Shown here: positions 49,205-56,192 of the stretch, in pieces
Numbering within the stretch: position 1 is the first letter of the stretch
Layout: every line of letters begins with the position of its first letter
Assembly: GCF_902859765.1 (NCBI RefSeq)
Contig: NZ_CADIJV010000006.1
Location: 142,555-206,554 of the forward strand
Origin: Achromobacter pulmonis
GTDB lineage: Bacteria > Pseudomonadota > Gammaproteobacteria > Burkholderiales > Burkholderiaceae_B
DNA length: 64,000 nt
Direction of reading: 5' to 3'
Program-made: the position numbers and the translations under genes
The notes under the pieces: generated by a model
The model's database searches: none
What the model was told of the DNA's origin: nothing
Seen by the model: the letters and a program-made list of their open reading frames with translations, nothing else

Positions 49205-50332
49205 ATGAGCCAATCTTCCAGCTTGCACTACCGTACCTTTCTGCTTCTCCTGATCGCCGCTTCCGTGGCTTTCGGCTGGCTGCTATGGCCCTTCTATGGC
49301 GCGGTGTTCTGGGGCGCGATTCTCGCCATCCTGTTCGCGCCGCTGCAGCGCCGCCTGGTGCGGCGCATCGGCGGCCGGCGCAATCTCGCGGCATTGATCA
49401 CGCTGACGCTGGTATTGCTGCTGGTGATCCTGCCGCTTGTGGTCATCAGCGGCTCGCTGGTGCGCGAAGGCGCCAATCTGTACCAGAACATCAAGTCCGG
49501 GCAGGTCAACTTCGGCGCCTATTTCCAGCAGGCCATGGAGGCGCTGCCGCCGTCGGTGCACGATCTGCTGGCACGGTTCGATCTGGCCGATATCCCGAGC
49601 TTGCAGGAAAAGCTCAGCGCCGGCGCGATGCAGGCGAGCCAGTTTCTGGCAACGCAGGCGCTGAGCATTGGTCAGGACACTTTCCAGTTCGTGATCAGCT
49701 TCGGCATCATGCTGTACCTGCTGTTCTTCCTGCTGCGCGATGGACCGCAGCTGGGCCTGCGCATCAAGCGCGCCATGCCGCTGAGCGACACGCACAAGCA
49801 TCACCTGTTCCGTAAGTTCACGACGGTGGTGCGCGCCACGGTCAAGGGCAACATCGCGGTGGCGGCGTCGCAAGGAGCGCTGGGCGGCATCATTTTTTCC
49901 ATCCTGGGTATCCAGGGCGCGCTGCTGTGGGGCGTCATCATGGGTTTCCTGTCGCTCTTGCCCGCGGTTGGCGCGGGCTTGATCTGGGCGCCCGTGGCGA
50001 TCTATTTCCTGCTGACCGGCGCGACCATCAAGGGCGTGGTGCTTATCGCGTTCGGCGTGTTGGTGATCGGCATGGTCGACAACGTGTTGCGGCCGATCCT
50101 GGTGGGCAAGGACACCAAGATGCCCGACTATGTGGTGCTGATTTCGACCCTGGGCGGCATGGCGCTGTTCGGCCTGAACGGTTTCGTCATCGGCCCGTTG
50201 ATTGCGGCACTGTTCATGGCCTGCTGGGATCTGTTTTCGCCGCCCGATGAAATTCCCGTGGCGCCGCCGGGCCCGGCAGCCGTCACGCCGGTCGAGCCGT
50301 CGTCCGAGGCGTCATCCTCCAAGGCCGATTGA
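49205..50332 (+). CDS. AI-2E-family transporter
   Basis: A 375-residue membrane protein of the AI-2E transporter superfamily (PerM/YdiK-like). Two N-terminal helix hairpins (RTFLLLLIAASVAFGWLLW, FWGAILAILFAPLQRRL) are followed by a cytoplasmic/periplasmic helical segment and four to five more helices (GALGGIIFSILGIQGALLWGV and on). Many members are Na+/H+ antiporters and not autoinducer exporters, so the transported species is open. Confidence 0.92.
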   Translation: MSQSSSLHYRTFLLLLIAASVAFGWLLWPFYGAVFWGAILAILFAPLQRRLVRRIGGRRNLAALITLTLVLLLVILPLVVISGSLVREGANLYQNIKSGQVNFGAYFQQAMEALPPSVHDLLARFDLADIPSLQEKLSAGAMQASQFLATQALSIGQDTFQFVISFGIMLYLLFFLLRDGPQLGLRIKRAMPLSDTHKHHLFRKFTTVVRATVKGNIAVAASQGALGGIIFSILGIQGALLWGVIMGFLSLLPAVGAGLIWAPVAIYFLLTGATIKGVVLIAFGVLVIGMVDNVLRPILVGKDTKMPDYVVLISTLGGMALFGLNGFVIGPLIAALFMACWDLFSPPDEIPVAPPGPAAVTPVEPSSEASSSKAD

Positions 50333-50499
50333 GGCGGCGGCCACGGGACCGGCGCGGCCTGTTCTCGGTCAAGGCGGCGTCAGCGCGGCGGGTGTAAGGT
50401 GGAAGGGCATCGGCTCGCGAGGGCCGGCGTCCTGGGTCCGCGGCGTTGCCGGCCTGTGCCGGCCGCGCCGCTCAATTTCCTTATGAGGAGCACGTCGGA

Positions 50500-50721
50500 A
50501 TGGACTGGAAACTGCACAAGTCAGGCTGGATCGAAGAGCGCAACTTCGACATCGAATTCGCGGAAACGCCAGAGGGCTACCATGCGCGGGTGCGCGTTTT
50601 CGGTTTTCCCGTGCTGGAGGACACCAAGCACGTGTTTCCGAACGAGGCGCTGGCCGAGAAGGGTGCGCTGACGCTGCTCAAGAGCCAGTTCGCCGGCACG
50701 CCGGACCTGGAACGCCAATAG
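50500..50721 (+). CDS. Conserved small protein, 73 residues
   Basis: Not recognised by family. The 73-residue product starts MDWKLHKSGWIEERNFDIEF and is compact and mixed alpha/beta. GAGGAG lies about 10 bases upstream of the ATG. It is the last clearly chromosomal gene before the prophage-like island, so the island's left boundary lies between here and 50805. Confidence 0.72.
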   Translation: MDWKLHKSGWIEERNFDIEFAETPEGYHARVRVFGFPVLEDTKHVFPNEALAEKGALTLLKSQFAGTPDLERQ

Positions 50722-50804
50722 CGTGAACGCTGGTTCCCCCCGGCCAGTTCATCCGTTGCCGGACCCGGCACCGCCGTGGCGGGCGGAACGAAGGGGCTAG
50801 GGGG

Positions 50805-51566
50805 TTAGAAGTCCTCGCTGCGCCAGACCTTCAGTACCCGGCCGAAGACCTCGAAATCCATGCCTTCGGTGATGTCCCAGGCATCGTATTTGGTGTTTTC
50901 GGACTTGGCCCGCACCACCAGCCCGGATGCGGTGGGAATGCGCTGCAGCCGCTTGATGAAGCCTTCGCTGCCGACGCGAAAGAAATAGATGGCGTCGTAT
51001 TCAACCGCCTGCACGCCACGGTCCACGATCAGGGGATCGCCGGGATTGAACATGGGGCGCATGGAGTCGCCGAATCCCGTGACGATGCACAGGTTCTTCG
51101 AGGACGAAAAGCCCCGGACGTTCTTCTGCAGCCATTCGGGACTGACGCTCCAGCTCTGGATGACGCCGGGCTGGTCGCGCAGTTCCAGCCCGTTGCCCAT
51201 CGCGCCTCCGGTATCGAACTGGGCAATGCGCACATTGCCGTGAGTGGCGCCGCCGAGCCGCGCGGGCGGAACGGAAACGAGTCCCCCCTGCGGGGTGTCG
51301 GCCATGAGGTCCGCAGAGCATTCGCGCCACAACTCGGGGTGGGGCAGGTCCATCCAGTGGGCGGCCTGGCCCAGGGCCACGGAAAGCCTGGCGGCCAGCG
51401 CGTCGCCGACGCGGCGCGGGTTCTTGTCCCGCTTGCCTTGGAAACCCTGGAGTATCTGGTCGAGGTACTTGCGGCTGACGCCGGCGCGTTCGGCCAGGCG
51501 TTCCACGCCGCCGGCGTCGTACACGGCGTACCTGAGGTTGTTCAGTCGTATCGAGCGGATGTCCAT
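50805..51566 (-). CDS. LexA/CI-like S24-family repressor
   Basis: A 253-residue phage-type repressor. The N-terminal helix-turn-helix (about 8-60) contains GGVERLAERAGVSRKYLDQILQGFQGK read in parts. The C-terminal S24 peptidase domain has the catalytic Ser in GFGDSMRPMFNPGDPLIVD and the Lys in GFIKRLQRI. Such repressors self-cleave on RecA activation, so SOS induction of the island is expected. It is divergent from the 51865 gene, and operator-like repeats start one base beyond its own start codon, implying autoregulation. Confidence 0.93.
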   Translation of the reverse strand: MDIRSIRLNNLRYAVYDAGGVERLAERAGVSRKYLDQILQGFQGKRDKNPRRVGDALAARLSVALGQAAHWMDLPHPELWRECSADLMADTPQGGLVSVPPARLGGATHGNVRIAQFDTGGAMGNGLELRDQPGVIQSWSVSPEWLQKNVRGFSSSKNLCIVTGFGDSMRPMFNPGDPLIVDRGVQAVEYDAIYFFRVGSEGFIKRLQRIPTASGLVVRAKSENTKYDAWDITEGMDFEVFGRVLKVWRSEDF

Positions 51567-51592
51567 GGTAGCGATCGTAGCAATCCGCTACC
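51567..51592. promoter_or_regulatory. Operator-like inverted repeat, site 1
   Basis: GGTAGCG (51567-51573) and CGCTACC (51586-51592) form an inverted repeat immediately upstream of the repressor ATG, suited to autorepression. It shares the GTAGCGA half-site with sites 2 and 3. Confidence 0.6.
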
Positions 51593-51616
51593 CGGAAGTA
51601 CAGCAGCGATTCGCTG

Positions 51617-51645
51617 TTGATTTTTTGGTAGCGACTAGCTACCAT
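51617..51645 (+). promoter_or_regulatory. Rightward promoter with embedded operator, site 2
   Basis: TTGATT (51617-51622) and TACCAT (51640-51645) are spaced 17 bp. The inverted repeat TGGTAGCGACTAGCTACCA (51626-51644) fills the spacer and covers the -10, so bound repressor would block transcription to the right. Confidence 0.6.
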
Positions 51646-51755
51646 GATTCCTGTCCCCAAGATAGTCGTGCCAACCGCAGCCCTCACCGGTCGGGGTGGT
51701 ACCGGGGGCTCATCCCGCCGGTCGTGGCCAGGGCCTCCGGCAACCAGTCCCTAGT

Positions 51756-51773
51756 TCGCTACCGCAGTAGCGA
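51756..51773. promoter_or_regulatory. Operator-like inverted repeat, site 3
   Basis: TCGCTAC-CGCA-GTAGCGA is a 7-bp-armed inverted repeat sharing the GTAGCGA half-site with sites 1 and 2, about 90 bp before the 51865 gene. Confidence 0.55.
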
Positions 51774-51864
51774 TTCGCCACGGCCGGCAAGCGGGATGAC
51801 GACGAACCGCAGGCTTGGAACAAGGAAAAAGCATGGATAAGCATCTTGTCCGGGGGGCATCCCG

Positions 51865-52203
51865 ATGAAATATGCAACCGAGGTATTGGATCTGATGGCG
51901 GCTGCGCCAGGACGTCCCTGGCGCATGGCCGAGCTGGTGCGCGGCGCATCCGGTGCGCGCGACCTGACGCGGCGTGAACGCAACGCGATGCGACAGGCGA
52001 TCCTGCGGGTGCTCGAAACCCTGCACGAAGGCGGCCAGGTGGCGCGCATCGAGCATGCGCGCAATTCGCTCAGCTATGTCTGGAGCGACGTGCGACACGG
52101 TGGGATTGCCTGCGCGCCTGATGCCGCGAGACAATGCATCCATGTCGTCGCGCCCGCCGCCGACCCGCCAAATTGCCAAAGCATTGCAGCACTGCTGCGC
52201 TGA
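51865..52203 (+). CDS. Small winged-helix-like protein, candidate island regulator
   Basis: A 112-residue protein not matched to a named family. The helix pattern MKYATEVLDLMAAAPGRPWRM, AELVRGASG, the long helix NAMRQAILRVLETLHEGGQVARIEHA and the strand LSYVWS looks like a winged helix-turn-helix. Its position, divergent from the repressor and under the operator-controlled promoter, suits an activator or antirepressor of the tail operon. Its C-terminal part and terminator are duplicated downstream (52380-52607). Confidence 0.7.
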   Translation: MKYATEVLDLMAAAPGRPWRMAELVRGASGARDLTRRERNAMRQAILRVLETLHEGGQVARIEHARNSLSYVWSDVRHGGIACAPDAARQCIHVVAPAADPPNCQSIAALLR

Positions 52204-52228
52204 AGCAGCAGAACATAATGGAACATGA

Positions 52229-52254
52229 AGGCCCGCCCAGCGCGGGCCTTTTTT
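52229..52254 (+). terminator. Intrinsic terminator 1 of the island
   Basis: A stem AGGCCCGC / GCGGGCCT with a 5-nt loop and TTTTTT, 26 bp after the 51865 gene stop. Confidence 0.88.
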
Positions 52255-52260
52255 ATGAGA

Positions 52261-52379
52261 GGGTACGTTTCGTTAGAAGGTGCTTTTCGTGAGGAGGTAC
52301 TTTTCGTGAGGAGGTACTTTTCGTGAGGAGGTACTTTTCGTTAGAAGGTGCGCTTCATGAGAAGGCGCTTTTCATGAGT
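52261..52379. repeat. Seven tandem copies of a 17-bp repeat
   Basis: The unit AGGTACTTTTCGTGAGG occurs as seven head-to-tail copies starting at 52261, 52278, 52295, 52312, 52329, 52346 and 52363. Units 3 and 4 are identical and the outer ones diverge (for example ...CGTTAGA, ...CATGAGA). The 17-bp period is not a multiple of three, so it is not a protein repeat. Confidence 0.9.
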
Positions 52380-52544
52380 GCGCTCGGCTCACGCGCCAGC
52401 ACGGCGCGCCCGGTGCGACATGTCGGGATTGCTTCGGCGGTGGATCTTGCGCAACAATTCATTCATGCCGTCGCGGTTCTCTCCGAAGACCTTCCCAGGC
52501 ACCGGGGAACGGACTGGAAGCCGCCGCCAACGAGCACGCAATAA
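52380..52544 (+). pseudogene. Truncated duplicate of the 51865 gene
   Basis: This frame encodes RHVGIASAVDLAQQFIHAV..., which aligns with RHGGIACAPDAARQCIHVV of the 51865 product. The N-terminal two-thirds are missing and are replaced by the 17-bp repeats. Open reading could begin at a GTG within the repeats (52323), but the winged-helix part is gone, so I treat it as a remnant. Confidence 0.6.
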
Positions 52545-52568
52545 CCCGCACGCATCAACAAGCAAACC

Positions 52569-52595
52569 AGGCCCGCCGAAAGCGGGCCTTTTTTA
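52569..52595 (+). terminator. Intrinsic terminator 2 of the island
   Basis: A stem AGGCCCGC / GCGGGCCT with TTTTTT. It is the duplicate of terminator 1, including the following ATGAGAGGGTACG. Confidence 0.87.
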
Positions 52596-52685
52596 TGAGA
52601 GGGTACGTGTGCCCGGCCGACAGGCCGGATGGCGGATGAATCGCCTGATGCACATATCTTTCGTGTTCTTTGATGTTTCCCGGAC

Positions 52686-52711
52686 AGGCTCGCCACAGGC
52701 GGGCCTTTTTT
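52686..52711 (+). terminator. Intrinsic terminator 3 of the island
   Basis: A stem AGGCTCGCC / GGCGGGCCT (one mismatch) with loop ACA, followed by six T. Confidence 0.8.
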
Positions 52712-52716
52712 GTTTG

Positions 52717-52749
52717 CGCGCCCCGCGTTCTCTTCGAGAGCGCGGGGCG
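52717..52749 (+). terminator. Hairpin 4 of the island, possible terminator
   Basis: Outer arms GCCCCGCG / CGCGGGGC enclose TTCTCTTCGAGAG with its own short TCTC/GAGA pairing, and GTTTC follows. It is a long stable stem with a weak U-tract. Confidence 0.5.
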
Positions 52750-53020
52750 TTTCATTTGGCGCCGCCCGCGAGGCGGGGCCCAGCGGCCTGCCGCCTCGCC
52801 TTTGCCTGCATGAGCGGACCTGTCTCCCGTCCGCGGTGACCAGCAAGGGCTTGAGGCGGCAGCCCGGTGGGCGACAGCCGGAACCCGCCGCATATCGGCC
52901 GCACGCAACACGCAACGCGGCATGGCGCCCTGTGCGCACCAAAGTCGGCGATCCGCCTCCAGGCAGCTGGATTCCCCCAAAACCGCCTTCGGGCATCTCA
53001 ACACGACAAAGGAGCTACGC

Positions 53021-53614
53021 ATGGCGAACAGTTCGGCCACTGGCGGCTACCTGGCGCCGATCGCTATTTCTCCGCCCCTGGAGGATGCCGAACTCGAGGC
53101 GCTGTTCCAAGGGTTCATCGCCGGCGTGTCCGGCCTGCCCCTGGACCTGGTTCGTACGCGCTGGCTTGCCGCCGGCGTGGAACCGCCCGCGCAGACCGAG
53201 ACCTGGTGCCTGATGGACATCCGGTCGCAAACCGCGGACGCCGGTCCGGTCATCACGCATGACCCGGCCGGAGAAGGATCTGATTCATACGTTCGGCACG
53301 AAGACACCGAGGTGCTTTGCTCGATGTTCGGCCCCCGGGCGCTGCGCCATGCGGCGCAGCTGCGCGATGGCGCCGCCGTGCCGCAGAACCGCGAAGCCTT
53401 GCTGGCGCAAGGCATGGCGGTCAGCGGCATCGGGCCGATCATGGCCATGCACGAACTCGTGAATCAGCAGTGGATACGGCAGTTCGACATGACCCTGCGT
53501 TTCAAGCGCCGGATCATGCGCAGCTATCCGGTCCTGAATCTTCTGTCGGCGCAAGTCACGACGCATGCCGCGTCGCTGGCCCCGACGGACAACACCAACC
53601 ACCTTGCAGATTAA
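53021..53614 (+). CDS. Phage neck/tail completion protein (LIC_12616-like)
   Basis: A 197-residue protein of the type placed just before DUF3383 sheath genes in myovirus-like prophages (LIC_12616 family, neck terminator-like). It starts [47 protein letters not shown] lies 8 bases before the ATG. In these phages it caps the head-proximal tail end or joins tail to neck. It is the first gene of the tail operon and has no head gene before it. Confidence 0.8.
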   Translation: MANSSATGGYLAPIAISPPLEDAELEALFQGFIAGVSGLPLDLVRTRWLAAGVEPPAQTETWCLMDIRSQTADAGPVITHDPAGEGSDSYVRHEDTEVLCSMFGPRALRHAAQLRDGAAVPQNREALLAQGMAVSGIGPIMAMHELVNQQWIRQFDMTLRFKRRIMRSYPVLNLLSAQVTTHAASLAPTDNTNHLAD

Positions 53615-53624
53615 GGGATTTACC

Positions 53625-55100
53625 ATGGCTAATGGATTGCCGGTATCACGCCTGATCAACGTCACGATCAATATGTCGCCGCTCGCGGCGCAGGGCGCGA
53701 GCCTGAACACGGCGCTGCTGTTGGGATCGTCCGCGATCATCGACACCGGCGAGCGCATGCGCTCCTATGGTGGCATCGATGCCGTCGCCGCCGATTTCGG
53801 CACCGCCGCGCCGGAGTACCGCGCGGCCTTGCTCTACTTCCAGCAGACGCCCCAGCCTTCGCAGCTGTACATCGGCCGCTGGGCCAAGGGCGCCACCTCG
53901 GCCACGCTGCGCGGCGCCGTGCTGTCGGCCGCCGAGAAGCAGATGGCGGCCTGGACCGCGGTGACCGCGGGCGCCTTCACGCTGTCGGTCGACGGTACCG
54001 CCAAGACGGTCAACGGCCTGGACTTCTCCGGCGCCACCAACCTGAACGGCGTCGCCACGATCATCTCGACGGCCCTGGTTTCGGCGTCGGTGCAGTGGAA
54101 CGGGGCGCAGTTCGTGGTCACCTCCAACACCTCGGGCGCCACGTCGACGCTGGGCTACGCCTCGGCCGCCGGCGCCGGCACCGACATTTCGTCGATGCTG
54201 GGCCTGACCGCGGACAAGGCCTCGGCGCCGGTCGCCGGCATGGCGGCCGAAACGCCGGAGGACGCCGTGTCGCTGTTCCTGGACCGCTTCGCCAACAAGT
54301 TCCTGGGCGTGGCCTTCGCCGATGCCGACGTCACCGACGCGCAGCACCTGGCCGTGGCCGGCCTGATCGAAGCCGATCAGCGCCACCTGTATGGCGTGTC
54401 GACCCAGGCGCCGCAGGTGCTGGACCCGACCAACCAGGACGACATCGCCAGCCAGTTGAAGGCGTTGAAGTACAAGTACTCGATCGTGCAGTTCTCCAGC
54501 GCCAGTCCCTTTGCGGTGGCTTCGCTGCTGGGCCGCATGCTGACGGTGAATTTCAACGCCAACAACACCACCATCACGCTGATGTACAAGCAGGAGCCCG
54601 GCATCGTCGCCGAGACCCTGACCAGCAGCCAGGCCGACACGCTGGCGGCCAAGAACTGCAATGTGTTCGTCAACTACGACAACGACACGGCCATCATCCA
54701 GTACGGCGTGACGCCCAGCGGCATCTTCATCGACTCGGTCTACAACGCGATCTGGTTCCGCAACCGGGTCCAGACCGACGTCTACAACCTGCTGTACACC
54801 AGCCCCACCAAGGTGCCGCAGACCGACGCCGGCAACCAGTTGATCGCTTCGGTGATCGAGGCCGCGTGCGAGGCCGCCGTCAACAACGGCTACCTGGCCC
54901 CGGGCGTGTGGAATTCGGCCGGCTTCGGCGCTCTCAAGCAGGGCGACACGCTGGCCAAGGGCTACTACGTCTACGCGCCGGCCATCGCCACGCAGTCGCA
55001 GGCCGACCGCGAGGCGCGCAAGGCCGTGCCGTTCCAGGTCGCCGCCAAGGAAGCCGGCGCCATCCATACCGTCGACGTTCTGGTCACGGTCAACCGCTAA
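53625..55100 (+). CDS. Contractile tail sheath protein (DUF3383)
   Basis: A 491-residue DUF3383 protein, the sheath subunit that contracts to drive the tube. Recognisable parts are [15 protein letters not shown] at the start, [29 protein letters not shown] in parts, and the C-terminal [22 protein letters not shown]. It has the length expected of sheath proteins in this phage type. Followed after 13 bp by the tube gene, as in contractile tail operons. Confidence 0.9.
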   Translation: MANGLPVSRLINVTINMSPLAAQGASLNTALLLGSSAIIDTGERMRSYGGIDAVAADFGTAAPEYRAALLYFQQTPQPSQLYIGRWAKGATSATLRGAVLSAAEKQMAAWTAVTAGAFTLSVDGTAKTVNGLDFSGATNLNGVATIISTALVSASVQWNGAQFVVTSNTSGATSTLGYASAAGAGTDISSMLGLTADKASAPVAGMAAETPEDAVSLFLDRFANKFLGVAFADADVTDAQHLAVAGLIEADQRHLYGVSTQAPQVLDPTNQDDIASQLKALKYKYSIVQFSSASPFAVASLLGRMLTVNFNANNTTITLMYKQEPGIVAETLTSSQADTLAAKNCNVFVNYDNDTAIIQYGVTPSGIFIDSVYNAIWFRNRVQTDVYNLLYTSPTKVPQTDAGNQLIASVIEAACEAAVNNGYLAPGVWNSAGFGALKQGDTLAKGYYVYAPAIATQSQADREARKAVPFQVAAKEAGAIHTVDVLVTVNR

Positions 55101-55113
55101 ACAGGAGTAGCAG

Positions 55114-55554
55114 ATGTCTACCTATTCGTTCGCTGATATCAGCGCCAGTCTCGTGGGCCCGGGCGGGGCGATTTCCCTGGGCTCCGGCTCGGGCGTGGCC
55201 GATGAAGGCATCGCCATCGCCGCCAAGGGTGAAAAAAGCGCCATGACGGTGGGTGCCGATGGTGAAGTCATGCACACGCTGCGGGCCGACAAGAGCGGCA
55301 CCGTGACGCTGAGCTACCTGAAGACTTCGCCGGTCAACGCCCAGCTGCAGGCCCTGTACGACGCCCAGTCGCTGGACAGCCGTCTCTGGGGCAAGAACCT
55401 CATCACCATCACCAACCCGGCTACCGGCGACGTGACGGCCTGCCGTTCGTGCGCGTTCAGCAAAAAGCCCGATCTGACCTACAAGAAGGACGGCGACGTG
55501 GTGAAGTGGACGTTCGACGCCGCGAAGATCGACACGATCCTGGGAATCTACTAA
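55114..55554 (+). CDS. Tail tube protein (DUF3277)
   Basis: A 146-residue DUF3277 protein forming the inner tube. It begins MSTYSFADISASLVGPGGAISLGSGSG and contains the strand pattern GEVMHTLRADKSGTVTLSYLKTSPVN (in parts) seen in these tube proteins. AGGAGTAG lies upstream of the ATG. Confidence 0.9.
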   Translation: MSTYSFADISASLVGPGGAISLGSGSGVADEGIAIAAKGEKSAMTVGADGEVMHTLRADKSGTVTLSYLKTSPVNAQLQALYDAQSLDSRLWGKNLITITNPATGDVTACRSCAFSKKPDLTYKKDGDVVKWTFDAAKIDTILGIY

Positions 55555-55557
55555 GCC

Positions 55558-56007
55558 ATGGCACAGGAACTTGATCTGAACGGCCACCGGTACTCCATCG
55601 GGAAACTGAGCGCCAAGCAACAGTTCCACGTGTCGCGCCGCATCGCTCCGATCGTTCCTACGCTGATCCCCGTGTTCGTCCGCCTCGCGGCGGGCGGGCG
55701 CGGGATCACCGAGGATCCGGGCGGCATGGCCGATGTCCTGCAGCCGCTGGCCGATGGCCTGGCGGCGATGAAGGACGAGGACGCCGACTACGTGCTGGAC
55801 ACCTGCATGCAGGCGGTGCAACGCCGGCAGGAGCATGGCTGGACGGCCATCTGGTCGGCCAGCCAGCACGTGCCGATGTTCCAGGACATCGACCTGTCGG
55901 TCATGTTGCCACTGGCTCTGCGCGTCATCGTCGGAAGTCTCGGGCCTTTTATACAAGGGCTGCTTACCAGCCAGAGCGGCAGCCCAGAGGCGACACAGGC
56001 TGGCTGA
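55558..56007 (+). CDS. Tail assembly chaperone, short form
   Basis: A 149-residue protein between tube and tape measure, the place of the tail assembly chaperone (lambda gpG analogue). It starts MAQELDLNGHRYSIGKLSAKQQFHVSRRIAPI and ends at TGA 56005-56007. In the same mRNA the -1 frame continues open past this stop to 56192. A run CCTTTTA at 55945-55951 is a possible slip point for a long form. Confidence 0.88.
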   Translation: MAQELDLNGHRYSIGKLSAKQQFHVSRRIAPIVPTLIPVFVRLAAGGRGITEDPGGMADVLQPLADGLAAMKDEDADYVLDTCMQAVQRRQEHGWTAIWSASQHVPMFQDIDLSVMLPLALRVIVGSLGPFIQGLLTSQSGSPEATQAG

Positions 56008-56192
56008 AGAGCCTGCCCGGTGGCGAGGATTGGTTGCTGGCGCCCGTCCTCGAGGGGCTCTGCAAGTACGAGTCCCTCAAGGACGGCTCCCTGGACCTGG
56101 CCGACATCGCGCTCCTGAACGACGCGCTGTCGGTCCGGGCAGACAACAAGGCGGAAGCGTACCGCCGCCACATGGCAGAAAAAAATGGCTAA
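55950..56192 (+). CDS. Tail assembly chaperone -1 frame extension (DUF6889-like)
   Basis: An open frame without ATG or GTG until its last seven codons, in the -1 frame relative to the chaperone. It encodes GWLKSLPGGEDWLLAPVLEGLCKYESLKDGSLDLADIALLNDAL in pieces, which matches the small DUF6889-type segment seen after chaperone genes. Either it is made as a fusion by -1 slippage near TTTTA (55947-55951), or as a separate protein from a TTG at 56034. Its stop overlaps the tape measure start (56185). Confidence 0.65.
   Translation, partial: YTRAAYQPERQPRGDTGWLKSLPGGEDWLLAPVLEGLCKYESLKDGSLDLADIALLNDALSVRADNKAEAYRRHMAEKNG

Larger units (their letters stand above)
52608..53020 (+). other. Leader region before the tail operon
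   Basis: About 410 bp without a convincing gene. It holds terminator 3 (52686-52711), a further strong hairpin (52717-52749) and GC-rich inverted repeats near 52765-52800. The tail-operon promoter, if separate, should lie in its right half; no clear consensus was seen. Confidence 0.5.

Noticed and set aside
50805-52203. Attachment site or integrase of an integrative prophage at the left edge
   Set aside because: No tRNA gene, integrase or direct repeat was seen near 50721-50805; this absence supports the tailocin reading instead.
52261-52379. CRISPR array
   Set aside because: The 17-bp units are directly adjacent with no spacers, and no cas genes are present.
52710-53213. 167-codon frame before and over the neck gene
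   Set aside because: Runs through hairpins and into the true 53021 gene in another frame; Arg/Pro-rich shadow composition.
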